From assembly GCA_012103475.1 (NCBI GenBank), contig WLWS01000001.1, positions 829,881-893,880 on the forward strand: DNA of 64,000 nt. The letters run 5' to 3'. Source of the DNA: Gammaproteobacteria bacterium. GTDB taxonomy: Bacteria; Pseudomonadota; Gammaproteobacteria; Eutrophobiales; Eutrophobiaceae. Under the pieces are notes generated by a model. That model saw only the letters and a program-made list of their open reading frames with translations, did not search any database and was not told the DNA's origin. Numbering within the stretch: position 1 is the stretch's first letter; every line of letters begins with the position of its first letter. Below are positions 37,543 to 46,462 of the stretch, in pieces. The translations under genes were made by a program, and so were the position numbers.

Positions 37543-39246
37543 GGAAGCACTCTCTGAGTCTTTATCCTGAGGCACTTTCTTCAAGGCAAAGCAGACCCGG
37601 CCTGACTGGTTTTTGAGTATGGACAGGAGATAACCGTTGGAGTCTGCTTGTTTGCTCACCTGAAAAAGGCCGATGCCCAGACCGTTGTCCGATTTAACGG
37701 GGTCTTTCAGCAGAGACTTTTCAATTTCATACGGTATTGCCTCGCCATTATCACAAACGGTCAGAACCACGCTGTCGTCAGCGCAGTAAAGAGAAACTGT
37801 CACGCTGATTTCCGGGTTCAACTGTCTCTTTGAGCGAATATTCTCAAGCAGGTTTTCTGTGACCGTATCAAATAATTCTGCCGGGATCAGAGGGTTATCC
37901 TGAGTGTCCGACTGAAACTCAATGTCACTCAGATTGCTTCTGTTCTGCAGATCATTCCACCAGTCATTCGCCTGCACATCATGTGGAAGAGTCGTTTCAG
38001 GTGCCTGCAACTTGTCCAGCGCCGACTGCAGGCGTTGAGTCAAATGGGGCAGCTGTTTTTCGATAAGCTTCTGCGAGGCAGAGCCACTTTCTTTTTCGGC
38101 ATCCTGATTGCTGATACTGGTAATCGCATGCAAGGCTTGCAGCAGGTTTTTAATATCATGTGTGACACGCGCACCCGTTTCGTGGATTGCCTGCAAGTGA
38201 GTTTGTTGAGTCAGTTTGCGTTCGCGAAGTTTTGTTTCGTAAAAATTATCAATAATCTGTACCAGCAATTTACAATGAAGAAACAATGCGCCGCCGACCG
38301 GCGCGTGACTGTAAATGCAGGTAACAATATTTCCACTGATAAGCTCGGTTTCGTGTTTGGTTATTTCTCCATAACGACCCTCCGACTTTGTGGTTTTCCA
38401 TACCGCGCCGGTAATCCACGGAAGTGTGCTCAGTTCCTCCATCGCCGCACTGAGAAACTCCTCCGGTGCTGACTGCTGCTCAAACAGGTTGGCAATTTGT
38501 TCGAGCCATTTTTCCAGGGGAGTACCAATGTTTAGAATCGATCGCATCCACAGTTGCGATAAGCCGCTGAATCCTGCATGCGGACTTAAAAGCCAACTGA
38601 TTACAAACAACAAGGTTCCAATAGCAATAAGCGTCTGAATTAAAGCAACCAGGTACTCGGTGCCACTTCGATACATATTCAGCAGACTACCGATAACCAG
38701 AACCGTAATCAGCAAGGCGGTGGTGGTTGCCTGAATCAGATCGACAGTATGCAGGCTTCGTCTTCTCACCGGCATCGGCAGAAGTACAATGGCCAAAGGT
38801 AAAAATGGCAATAAGAACTTGAAGGCCTCGGAGACTGAAGCAGATAAATCAATATCAAACAGAGATACAGTACATGTCATCAGCAACTCAGACATCAGAA
38901 AGATAAGAACCAGAATATTTATATACCGTTCCTGTCGGTGAATACTGGTACGGCCCCCACAAAAACCGGTAAGCAGAATCAACCAGAAAAACAGCAGATA
39001 CCAGTTCATCCAAATCACAAAACCGAGTGTCAGAAGGACGAACACCATGCCGTTTCGTAAAGCCAGTTTCTGATCGCTGCGCCAGACAGGCTGCCAGATT
39101 AGAAACAGACCCAGATGAACAAGCATCAGTGAACGGGATATCGGACTGCCAAAATCGAACCAGATTGAGAGATGCAGAGATTCCAGCATAAGAGCCAGAA
39201 TGACTCGTTGTCGGCGAAACTGAAATATGTCTCGTAGTGAACGCAT
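37534..39246 (-). CDS. Membrane histidine kinase (PrsK/PilS-like)
   Basis: A 570-residue sensor kinase. Six to eight hydrophobic helices occupy residues 20-235. A GAF-like region is near 245-345. The H-box contains THDIKNLLQALH with the phospho-acceptor near residue 362, the N-box is TENLLENIRSKR, and the G-boxes are CDNGEA and NGLGIGLFQV. The HDIKNLLQ form is typical of kinases paired with sigma-54 regulators. The nearest such regulator without a kinase is at 22780-24234, on the other side of the pilus genes, so I infer a cognate pair. It is convergent with the minor pilin gene. Confidence 0.9.
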   Translation of the reverse strand: MRSLRDIFQFRRQRVILALMLESLHLSIWFDFGSPISRSLMLVHLGLFLIWQPVWRSDQKLALRNGMVFVLLTLGFVIWMNWYLLFFWLILLTGFCGGRTSIHRQERYINILVLIFLMSELLMTCTVSLFDIDLSASVSEAFKFLLPFLPLAIVLLPMPVRRRSLHTVDLIQATTTALLITVLVIGSLLNMYRSGTEYLVALIQTLIAIGTLLFVISWLLSPHAGFSGLSQLWMRSILNIGTPLEKWLEQIANLFEQQSAPEEFLSAAMEELSTLPWITGAVWKTTKSEGRYGEITKHETELISGNIVTCIYSHAPVGGALFLHCKLLVQIIDNFYETKLRERKLTQQTHLQAIHETGARVTHDIKNLLQALHAITSISNQDAEKESGSASQKLIEKQLPHLTQRLQSALDKLQAPETTLPHDVQANDWWNDLQNRSNLSDIEFQSDTQDNPLIPAELFDTVTENLLENIRSKRQLNPEISVTVSLYCADDSVVLTVCDNGEAIPYEIEKSLLKDPVKSDNGLGIGLFQVSKQADSNGYLLSILKNQSGRVCFALKKVPQDKDSESASSG

Positions 39247-39371
39247 AAGCGATGAGCTGGCAATGCAATAGTTTGGTCAGAGCTTAGCATAATTCGGCTC
39301 GAAGGAGATGCAGTACTGGTTACTGCACACTATAATGACAGAACCTTCAAGTTACCGGATCTGCATAGATA

Positions 39372-40139
39372 GTGATTAAACCAATCTGGACAATCGCCCG
39401 TTTTACCTTTTTCGAGGCAATGAGAAACAGGCTTTTTCTTCTCACTCTCATCGGACTGATTTCTGTGCTTGGCCTGACAGAATTTGTCGGTGAGCTGGCC
39501 ATTAGCGAAACCCGCAATATGCAGGCAATTCTGATTGGTGCCGCAATGCGTTTATTCGCCGTGATCACGATCGCATTGTTCGTTATTACCAGTGTCGTCA
39601 GAGAATTTAACGACAAGGGTTTTGATTTAATCGCGTCCCTGTCTCTGCCAAGACACAGCTACTATTTTGGAAAATCCCTCGGCTTTTTCCTGCTTGCTTT
39701 GGTCATAAGCATCTCGACTGCTTTACTACTACTCATCTACAGCCCTTTGATACCGGTTGCGCTATGGTTTGTCTCATTAATATGCGAACTGGCAATTGTT
39801 ATTGCGCTGAGTTTGTTATGCCTGTTCACTTTCAGTAATGTCACCGTGGCATTTATGGTGGTTATCAGTTTTTACGTTCTTGCCAGAAGTATGTACACAC
39901 TGCAACTAGTCAGCCACAGCCCTATTCTGGAGTTTTACGATTTATCCCAGCAGTTTCTCAGAGGCCTGACTGATGCCGTTGCTTTTGTCTTGCCTTCTTT
40001 GCATGAGTTTACACACAGTGAATGGCTGGCCTACGGTGTTGAACCTGGCGACATTATCCCGATACTGATACAGACAGTTATATACCTGGTGCTTCTTGCA
40101 GCTGCCGGTCTTTTCGATCTTTACCGGAAAAACCTGTAA
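39372..40139 (+). CDS. ABC-2 type transporter permease
   Basis: A 255-residue membrane protein with about six hydrophobic segments. The N-terminal IARFTFFEAMRNRLFLL is common in ABC-2/NatB-like permeases. VREFNDKGFDLIASLSLPRHSYYFGK is the cytoplasmic coupling region. Its likely ATPase partner is the gene at 43297-44013, separated by 3 kb. The next gene starts 17 bp downstream in the same direction. Substrate is unknown. Confidence 0.85.
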   Translation: MIKPIWTIARFTFFEAMRNRLFLLTLIGLISVLGLTEFVGELAISETRNMQAILIGAAMRLFAVITIALFVITSVVREFNDKGFDLIASLSLPRHSYYFGKSLGFFLLALVISISTALLLLIYSPLIPVALWFVSLICELAIVIALSLLCLFTFSNVTVAFMVVISFYVLARSMYTLQLVSHSPILEFYDLSQQFLRGLTDAVAFVLPSLHEFTHSEWLAYGVEPGDIIPILIQTVIYLVLLAAAGLFDLYRKNL

Positions 40140-40156
40140 ACAGAACCAGTCATTGA

Positions 40157-40894
40157 ATGTTACTGAAATTGACAAGCTGGCAAGCCTTTAACAAAGAACG
40201 TTCAATCAAAAGTGTTCCCGCTCTGGTATCGGCATTGTTACTACTGGCGATCACATCGCAGCTGACATGGCATTATCACTTGCCGGCACCGGAGGCGAAA
40301 GCCAGCAGCATGTCACTGCCACCTTCGCAGGAGGTATTGCAGCTGATGAGTCTGGGTGATTCAGTGGCCTTCGCCAAGTTAATGATGTTGAATCTGCAGG
40401 CTTTTGATAATCAGCCTGGTTTGAGCATTCCTTTTAAAAACCTGGATTATATTAAGGTCGTTGCCTGGCTTGAACGGGTAGCCAGACTTGATCCACTCAG
40501 CCAGTATCCCTACCTGACGGCGGCTCGTGTCTATGCCGAAGTTCAGGACGATGATAAGAGAGTGTTAATGTTAAATTTTGTTCGGCAGGGCTTTCTTAAG
40601 GATCCTGAGCGACAGTGGCCGGCAATGGCGCACGCAGTTTTTGTTGCCAAGCACAGGATTAAGGATCTGGATCTTGCCCTCAGATACGCACGCGACATAA
40701 GAGTTCATCTCAAGCAGTCGGCGGTGCCTTCGTGGGTAAGACAGATGGAGTTGTTTGTACTGGAGGATCTGGGTGATCTGGAAAGCGCGCAAATACTATT
40801 AGGTGGCTTTCTGGAAAGTGGAATTATTAAAGATGAGAAAGAATATCGTTTTTTAAAGGAGCGTCTTGGCGTCGAAGAGTCTGAATCGCATTAG
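40157..40894 (+). CDS. Hypothetical membrane-anchored helical-repeat protein
   Basis: A 245-residue protein with one N-terminal hydrophobic segment near residues 20-40 and a mainly helical remainder with TPR-like spacing (VAWLERVARLDPLSQYPYLTAARVYAEV). I do not recognise a named family. It is co-directional and only 17 bp after the ABC permease, so it may be an accessory of that transporter. Its 3' end overlaps the stop of the convergent cyclase gene by 4 bp. Confidence 0.78.
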   Translation: MLLKLTSWQAFNKERSIKSVPALVSALLLLAITSQLTWHYHLPAPEAKASSMSLPPSQEVLQLMSLGDSVAFAKLMMLNLQAFDNQPGLSIPFKNLDYIKVVAWLERVARLDPLSQYPYLTAARVYAEVQDDDKRVLMLNFVRQGFLKDPERQWPAMAHAVFVAKHRIKDLDLALRYARDIRVHLKQSAVPSWVRQMELFVLEDLGDLESAQILLGGFLESGIIKDEKEYRFLKERLGVEESESH

Positions 40895-42129
40895 CTTGCC
40901 AGTTTAGCAATTTTCTTCAGCATCGCTGTGTAGTAAAGATCGTCTTTGTAGTTTTGCCTGAGTTGTTTAAAAGCCGTTTTTGCCTGAGGCCAGTCTTCGG
41001 CGAAGTAAAAATCCAGAGCTTTGTGGTGAAGTGTAAGTTTACTTAGCAACGCATCATCTGCCTCTGACTTTAAGCATAGCGGTTGGTAAATACGGGTTTT
41101 ATTGTGCTTACCTTTGACCTGAACACGATCAAGCGCTCTGAACAATACCTCATTCGAATCCTGCATGGTGCTTTCGCTGACGATAGTTGGCACATGATAA
41201 TTCCGCGTCAGCCCTTCCAGTCTGGCTGCCAGATTCACCGCATCGCCGACTACGGTATAAGTAATACGGTATTTTGAGCCCATATTACCAACATTCATCA
41301 TTCCACTGTTGATACCAATTCCCATCTTCGGACCGGGCCAGCCGCGTTTTCAAAATGTCTCAGATAACTGCAATATTTCTTTTTGCATTTCCAGTGAAGA
41401 TAAAACGGCACGGCTGGCATGGTCGCTCTGCGTAAGCGGTGCGCTCCAGAAACACATAATGGAGTCGCCGATATACTTGTCTATAGTTGCACCATGGCTG
41501 TAGAGAATTTCAGTCATGACATCGAAATATTCATTCAACAGACGGGCAAGTTGTTTCGGATTCAATTGCTCGGAGACACCGGTAAAATCCTGCAGGTCAC
41601 AAAAAAACACGGTCATTAGTTTGGACTCGCCTTCCAGTTTTAATGTCCCGGGATCTTTACTGATTTCTGCCACCAGTTGAGGAGGAATATACTGGCCAAA
41701 GACATCAACAATTTTTTGCTTAACAACGGTTTCCCGAAAGTAACTGATTAATACATTCACCGCGTATAGAACAAGCACCGTCAGCAGGCAGTATTCCATT
41801 GGCAGCAAAACCGAACTGGTACTGCTATAAGCGATATAAAACTGTGGCACAGAAACAGTAGCGGTAAGCAACGAGGCATGTATCGGCGAGAGTAGTGGTA
41901 GCAATACCGACAGTAACAGACCAGAGATGAAAAGAACGAGAAAAGAAGCGGTGAAAACGACAGGAGGAATAACAAGAGCGCCATCATTGAGTAAAAAGGA
42001 ACGAAAAGAGATTCCATTGCCGGCAGTAAACTGCACATCGAGAAGTCCGCAGGCGTTTGCCGCGAACAACAGGAATACTATGCTCACCAGGCCAATTTGT
42101 ATTGCCTGGGACTTTAATTTATCTAACAT
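40891..42129 (-). pseudogene. Class III adenylate cyclase interrupted by in-frame TGA
   Basis: One continuous frame of 412 codons broken only by TGA at 41352-41350. Upstream are several hydrophobic helices (about residues 10-145) and the first part of the catalytic domain, with both metal aspartates in FFCDLQDF and KYIGDSIMCFW. Downstream, after KRGWPGPK, the domain resumes with GIGINSGMMNVGNMGS and VVGDAVNLAARLEG, which hold the transition-state Asn and Arg. The truncated 259-residue product therefore cannot be catalytic on its own. A nonsense mutation is the simplest view; stop read-through is possible. A methionine-initiated downstream piece starts at 41325. Confidence 0.85.
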
Positions 42130-42384
42130 TCAACTTACGTACTTTGGCGAGAGCCCTATTGTCCGGCGTTTTGTTGTCCTTAATCCGATAGTCTACCAGT
42201 GCAGGCGACAGTAAAAGAAGCACTCTTATCGTCCCGGAAAGATCTGTACTAGCTCAGTAATTGTTTAAAAAAACCGCCTAAGTGTTGAAAACTCGACAGT
42301 TTTGTTGAGGAAGTGTCAATTCCGGGCAACACCCACCTTCCCCACCTAAGGGGTTAAAGCCTTTTAAAACAACAAGATAGGGAG
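42130..42384. other. Upstream region of the prepilin gene
   Basis: The 255 bp between the cyclase start and the sigma-54 promoter has no credible ORF. GACA at 42295-42298 and TGTC at 42314-42317 form a short spaced dyad that could be an activator site at a suitable distance upstream of the promoter. A CCCC/GGGG hairpin lies just after 42339. I found no riboswitch consensus here. Confidence 0.5.
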
Positions 42385-42401
42385 TTGGCACACTATCTGC
42401 A
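42385..42401 (+). promoter_or_regulatory. Sigma-54 promoter of the prepilin gene
   Basis: TTGGCAC at 42385-42391, five bases, then CTGCA at 42397-42401. The invariant GG (42387-42388) and GC (42399-42400) are exactly 10 bp apart, and only one position differs from the consensus TTGGCAC-N5-TTGCA. Transcription would begin about 12 bp past the GC, near 42412, giving a leader of about 33 bases. The NtrC-type regulator at 22780 is the only enhancer-binding protein in the window. Confidence 0.88.
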
Positions 42402-42444
42402 TCGTTCAAGCCACACAAACTACATCCGAATTGAGGACAGTAAA

Positions 42445-43227
42445 ATGAAGCTTAACAAACAATCAGGATTTACACTGGTGGAAATCGCCATCGTACTGGT
42501 AGTCATTGGCCTTCTGCTAGGTGGTATTCTGAAGGGCCAGCAGCTTATTAACAGCGCACGGGTCCGCAACCTTGCAGATCAGAATTCAGGTGTTCAGGCT
42601 GCCTATTACGGTTTCATCGACCGTTATCGAAATCTTCCCGGCGACATGACACCGACACAGGCCTGTGCCAACGTGGGTAATGCCGTTGATTCAAATGGTG
42701 CCTGTGCTACTGCGGCGAATGCACCTGGTGGTGATGCGAACGGGCTTATTAACACAACTGAAGAAGCCGGTTCCGTCTGGGCTCATCTTTCAGGTGCCGG
42801 TTTTATGAATGGTGTTTACAGTGGTCAGCTTACCGGCGCACAAACGCTACTTACCGATGCCACCTATCCGACCTCAGTGCCAATAGGTGCTGTTCCGGGT
42901 AACGCTTTCCAGGGGCCGATACTTCTCGGGCATTTACTCGACTATGTTGAAGGTAATGCTGTCGGTACAGTAACCCGTCTCGGTTACTCCTTTGGCGGTA
43001 ATATTCCGGTGCCACTGCTTCGTGACCTGGATCAGAAACTGGACGATGGGATTGCAGGTCGAGGTGTAGTTCGCTCATCATTCGGTCTTGCGGCTCCAGC
43101 GACAGAGTTCGGACCCATCGTTGACTATGATCCAACAGTTACCGATTGTCTGGTCACAACAGTTGATCCGAATATCTGGGACGTTAACAGTGCCAACCAG
43201 ACCTGTAATGCGATTTATCTTTACTAG
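42445..43227 (+). CDS. Type IV prepilin, probable sigma-54-controlled pilin
   Basis: A 260-residue prepilin with leader KLNKQSG and the helix GFTLVEIAIVLVVIGLLLGG containing Glu5. The mature part includes AAYYGFIDRYRNLPGDM, a common motif in prepilins of this size, and four cysteines. ATG 42445 is preferred, with GAGGA 8 bp upstream; an open frame extends to 42385 but that lies over the promoter. It has its own sigma-54 promoter and a strong terminator, so it is a monocistronic, tightly regulated unit and may be the major pilin of the 24-37 kb machine. Confidence 0.92.
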   Translation: MKLNKQSGFTLVEIAIVLVVIGLLLGGILKGQQLINSARVRNLADQNSGVQAAYYGFIDRYRNLPGDMTPTQACANVGNAVDSNGACATAANAPGGDANGLINTTEEAGSVWAHLSGAGFMNGVYSGQLTGAQTLLTDATYPTSVPIGAVPGNAFQGPILLGHLLDYVEGNAVGTVTRLGYSFGGNIPVPLLRDLDQKLDDGIAGRGVVRSSFGLAAPATEFGPIVDYDPTVTDCLVTTVDPNIWDVNSANQTCNAIYLY

Positions 43228-43250
43228 ACAATTCTCATTAAGCAGTAATA

Positions 43251-43280
43251 CAAAGGCCCCTAGCGGGCCTTTGTTTTTTT
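43251..43280 (+). terminator. Rho-independent terminator after the prepilin gene
   Basis: CAAAGGCCC (43251-43259) and GGGCCTTTG (43265-43273) form a perfect 9 bp stem with a 5-nt loop, followed by seven T. The downstream ABC ATPase starts 17 bp later, so it needs its own promoter or read-through. Confidence 0.93.
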
Positions 43281-43296
43281 AATTTGTAATTTTCTT

Positions 43297-44013
43297 ATGA
43301 GCAGCGCACTCAGCATAACGAACCTTAGTAAGCATTATGGCAGTCATAAAATTCTTTCGGATATCAATCTGGAGATAACTGAAGGTGAGTTTTTTGGTCT
43401 GGTTGGAATTAACGGCGCTGGTAAAACAACACTGATTAAGTGTCTGCTCGATTTTACTGAAGTTGATTCCGGTTCTATTGCAATATTTGGTAAGCAGCAC
43501 ACAGCGAATCAGTCCAGAAGAAACCTGTCTTTTTTACCTGAAAAATTCGTGCCACCCTATTATCTAAGTGCAAAAGACTTTCTTGTTTATATGCACGAAT
43601 TACACGGCTCCGACTACGATCAAGAAAAGGTGGATGAATTATTACGCACACTTGATTTTGATCCGGTTAATATCGATAAGTCGGTCGGTCAGTTATCCAA
43701 AGGCATGTCACAGAAAATCGGCCTGGCGGCTTGTTTGTTGAGCGGTAAAGAGTTGCTTTTACTGGATGAACCAATGAGCGGACTGGATCCGAGAGCCAGA
43801 GCTTATCTTAAAAAATATTTGTTAGAGAGAAAAGAAGAAGGTAAAACTCTTTTCTTCAGTACGCATATGCTTAACGATGTAGAAGCCCTGTGTGATAAAG
43901 TTGCGATACTACACGGCGGTGAAATCCGTTTCGCCGGATCGCCTGCGCAATGTTGCAGGGATTACAAGACCAATGACTTTGAACAGGCTTATCTGGCCTG
44001 TGTCGGTGACTGA
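43297..44013 (+). CDS. ABC transporter ATP-binding protein
   Basis: A 238-residue ATPase with Walker A GINGAGKTT near residue 38, signature LSKGMSQK near residue 132, and Walker B LLLLDEPMSGLD, followed by the switch histidine in FFSTHML. Subfamily features match ABC-2 exporters of the NatA/CcmA kind. Its permease is probably the gene at 39372. The intervening cyclase and pilin genes suggest that an ancestral operon was interrupted. It is convergent with the FecR-domain gene, with no gap. Confidence 0.92.
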   Translation: MSSALSITNLSKHYGSHKILSDINLEITEGEFFGLVGINGAGKTTLIKCLLDFTEVDSGSIAIFGKQHTANQSRRNLSFLPEKFVPPYYLSAKDFLVYMHELHGSDYDQEKVDELLRTLDFDPVNIDKSVGQLSKGMSQKIGLAACLLSGKELLLLDEPMSGLDPRARAYLKKYLLERKEEGKTLFFSTHMLNDVEALCDKVAILHGGEIRFAGSPAQCCRDYKTNDFEQAYLACVGD

Positions 44014-44775
44014 CTAATACTGTCTGCCGCGATTGCGCAAGCCACCTGGAACTATAAAGGGTGTGCTTCTGCCCACCAGAGTTTCAATCAGCAGTAGTTC
44101 CTCATCATCATGATTTTTGAAAGGCGCAGCATGAATCAATTTCCCGTCTGAGCCACTTGCGCTGATATAACGCGGAGCGCTGTGATGCGTAGAGACGATT
44201 GTCTCATTACTGGCCGGATCGTTGATTGCGCCAATGTCTACCGTGCCATAACAGGTACAAACGTAAGACTCATCAGGATCGGATTCGATATAAATACCAG
44301 TACCACGAATCCCGATAGTGGCAACAGCAGTGGTGATTTTGTGTTTGCGTTTTCCGAACACCGACAGCAGTTTACCGGTTAGCAGACGCATAACACCGAC
44401 CGAGGTGTCTTTAACTTTGTTGGATGCCGTCGCAGGCGGAGCTGGATCTGGTTCGAGCTGTAACGAACCCTTGCTCCTCAATATGAAGGCATCTTTACCA
44501 ACCACGAAAATAATGTGACTTTTCTCACCCGTTTCAACTTTGTCGGTGGCGCGAATAAAAGTGTCCATCGCCGCCCGTCGCCCATTAACGGTCACAGATC
44601 CGCTCATGGCGAAAATAGAACGACCGGGAGCCAAACGTGGCGCACTACCCAGGCGTCCTGCCTGAAGCTGGCCAAAAGGATTGAGGGGATTGCCGACTAC
44701 ATAGAGGCCGGAGGCCAGCATTCCCAGCAGGAGTGAACGACGTGGATCATCGAATTTACTGTCTTGCCCGGCCAT
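44014..44775 (-). CDS. FecR-domain protein
   Basis: A protein of about 253 residues. After a short N-terminus, residues 15-35 are hydrophobic and may be a signal or anchor. Residues 50-180 resemble a FecR domain: GRSIFAMSGSVTVNGRRAAM, DKVETGEKSHIIFVVGKDAFILR, then ATIGIRGTGIYIES. Such domains sense or bind ligands in the periplasm. No ECF sigma factor gene is adjacent, so it is not a classical FecIR pair. I start at ATG 44775 because AGAGGT precedes it; the open frame to 44892 has no conserved content. CYCTCYG-like cysteines (VCTCYGTV) are unusual. Confidence 0.83.
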   Translation of the reverse strand: MAGQDSKFDDPRRSLLLGMLASGLYVVGNPLNPFGQLQAGRLGSAPRLAPGRSIFAMSGSVTVNGRRAAMDTFIRATDKVETGEKSHIIFVVGKDAFILRSKGSLQLEPDPAPPATASNKVKDTSVGVMRLLTGKLLSVFGKRKHKITTAVATIGIRGTGIYIESDPDESYVCTCYGTVDIGAINDPASNETIVSTHHSAPRYISASGSDGKLIHAAPFKNHDDEELLLIETLVGRSTPFIVPGGLRNRGRQY

Positions 44776-44979
44776 AGCTACCTCTAATTGGAATGAGTTC
44801 GCCGGGCATTTTAGCAAGTGCAAAGCTGATTTTTTGGCTTTTTTGGTCATTTTCAGCACAGATTCGCAATTTTGACTTGTATTTGATGTCAATAAGTACT
44901 TTAATTTATATTAATCAAATAGTTATTAATGATTATTCCTGTAAAAACTTAACACTTGGGTTTATTTTTGCTATTCATC

Positions 44980-45867
44980 ATGAGACTTCTGCATCTAAGT
45001 TTGGCCGCTTTTTGCCTGTTACTGGCGGTCCCGTCAGCGTTTGCTGCGGGTTACTATGGCGGTGGAGCCTATGCGGATGCCGAGCTTGATCTTCGTTACG
45101 AAAGTAATTTGAGTCGCAGTAGCGAAAGTGCCGATATCGAAGAAGATATGATCACGGCCCTGAGTGCCGGCGCTGGTTATATGAAGCCCCTGAACGATAA
45201 AAGCCAGTTATTAATATCGGCTTACCTGGCCCATGAACGCTTTGCCGAATTCAAAGACCTGAATAATGTGAGCGCTAACAGCGCAATCGTTTACACAATA
45301 CAGCCGAATAAAGGCTATAACAGCCCTTTTTACCGCCTGTCCGCGAACCTTTCCTGGTGGGATTACAATAGAAGCCAGATAAGGGACAGCTATATTCTCA
45401 GAACCGGGGCCGGCATGACCAAACGACTCGGGCAGCAGTGGATTATGAATCTGGATTATCACTTTCAGCGCCGTATGTCCGAGGCAGAAGTGTTTGATAC
45501 CGACCGGCATGAACTCAGGGCTCAGCTAATTTATGCCTATTCGCCAGAAATTTCTCTGTTTGCCAACTACGATCTGCACGTCGGTGAAGTGGTCTCTACC
45601 GCTACCCCGACCCCTGCTATCCGTTCAGCTGCGAGCAGTATTGCACCGGATGATGTCTTCACAACAGGCATAGGGCCCGGCTGCACAAACCGGCGTTGTG
45701 CCTACCGCCTTGATGCTGTTGGCCACTTTTTTGAAACCGGCATGGAAATGGAGTTGAATCAGCTATTGTCTCTTAGTCTGTCAGGGCGTTATTTTGTTGT
45801 TGATGGGGACGGTGTTGCGGCCTACCGGGGCTGGTTGTACCGCGCCGGTCTCTATATGCAGTTTTAA
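44980..45867 (+). CDS. Outer-membrane beta-barrel-like protein
   Basis: A protein of about 295 residues with a clear signal peptide (RLLHLSLAAFCLLLAVPSAFA). The mature part alternates polar and aromatic residues in strands, for example NLSWWDYNRSQIRDSYILRTG, and ends in YMQF, with a C-terminal Phe typical of proteins inserted by BamA. No family name is recognised. ATG 44980 is preferred over a start at 44956 because it begins the signal peptide. It is divergent from the FecR-domain gene and followed by a DUF4124-like gene, perhaps one functional unit. Confidence 0.83.
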   Translation: MRLLHLSLAAFCLLLAVPSAFAAGYYGGGAYADAELDLRYESNLSRSSESADIEEDMITALSAGAGYMKPLNDKSQLLISAYLAHERFAEFKDLNNVSANSAIVYTIQPNKGYNSPFYRLSANLSWWDYNRSQIRDSYILRTGAGMTKRLGQQWIMNLDYHFQRRMSEAEVFDTDRHELRAQLIYAYSPEISLFANYDLHVGEVVSTATPTPAIRSAASSIAPDDVFTTGIGPGCTNRRCAYRLDAVGHFFETGMEMELNQLLSLSLSGRYFVVDGDGVAAYRGWLYRAGLYMQF

Positions 45868-45925
45868 TACAGAAGATGCCTGCTATACTTTTAATTATTA
45901 TCAGGATCATTGGTCGGAAAATTTT

Positions 45926-46444
45926 ATGTTCAGAATAATATTCGTTTTACTACTCGCCAGCACACAGCCGGTTAGTGCGAGGATGTATCAGTGGGTGGAT
46001 CCTGACAGCGGCTCAACCCAGCTTTCCGGTAAACCGCCGATGTGGTATCGCAGTGCCGAAAACGGGCCACGGGTTTTTGTCTTTGAGAAAAGCAAGGTTA
46101 TTGACGATACCGGAATTGAAGTCAGTGACAGTGAAAGAGATCGCTTGCGTCAACGGGCTTTCCTGCAGGCCGATGAAGATAAAGAGCGTGCGCGCCAGAA
46201 AATCCTCCAGTCAAAACGCTTCGATGCCGTACTGAAGCAACAGCAGGCGGCCAAGCAAGCAGAATTGGAAAAGGACAAGCCGAGCAGAGAGCCGATAGTT
46301 GAAGAGGACATCGACGAAAACCCGCCACCACCGCTAGTAACAGAACCATCGAAACTGGAAGAGATGCGTAAACTGATAGAAGATTGGGAAAAAGCGCAAA
46401 CGGATAAAGCAAAAGGTATCCTGCAGAACCCTCAGGGAAAATAG
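45926..46444 (+). CDS. DUF4124-like secreted protein
   Basis: A 172-residue protein: signal peptide FRIIFVLLLASTQPVSA, then RMYQWVDPDSGSTQLSGKPP, the start of a DUF4124-type small beta domain, then a charged, probably coiled-coil C-terminus rich in Lys, Glu and Gln. ATG 45926 is chosen because it begins the signal peptide; the open frame extends backward into the previous gene. Function of the domain is unknown. It is convergent with the Ser/Thr kinase gene. Confidence 0.85.
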   Translation: MFRIIFVLLLASTQPVSARMYQWVDPDSGSTQLSGKPPMWYRSAENGPRVFVFEKSKVIDDTGIEVSDSERDRLRQRAFLQADEDKERARQKILQSKRFDAVLKQQQAAKQAELEKDKPSREPIVEEDIDENPPPPLVTEPSKLEEMRKLIEDWEKAQTDKAKGILQNPQGK

Positions 46445-46462
46445 GCAACAGACAATAATCAG

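Noticed and set aside
22780-39246. PEP-CTERM/exosortase sorting system, because the kinase and regulator resemble PrsK/PrsR
   Set aside because: No exosortase, PEP-CTERM tail or polysaccharide genes are present; the intervening genes are pilus genes and the pilin has a sigma-54 promoter.
41350-41352. Selenocysteine decoding of the TGA in adenylate cyclase
   Set aside because: Class III cyclases have no known selenocysteine at this point and no selenocysteine machinery or convincing SECIS hairpin was seen.
42130-42444. c-di-GMP riboswitch upstream of the prepilin
   Set aside because: The region does not contain the conserved core of either known c-di-GMP class; the only firm element is the sigma-54 promoter.
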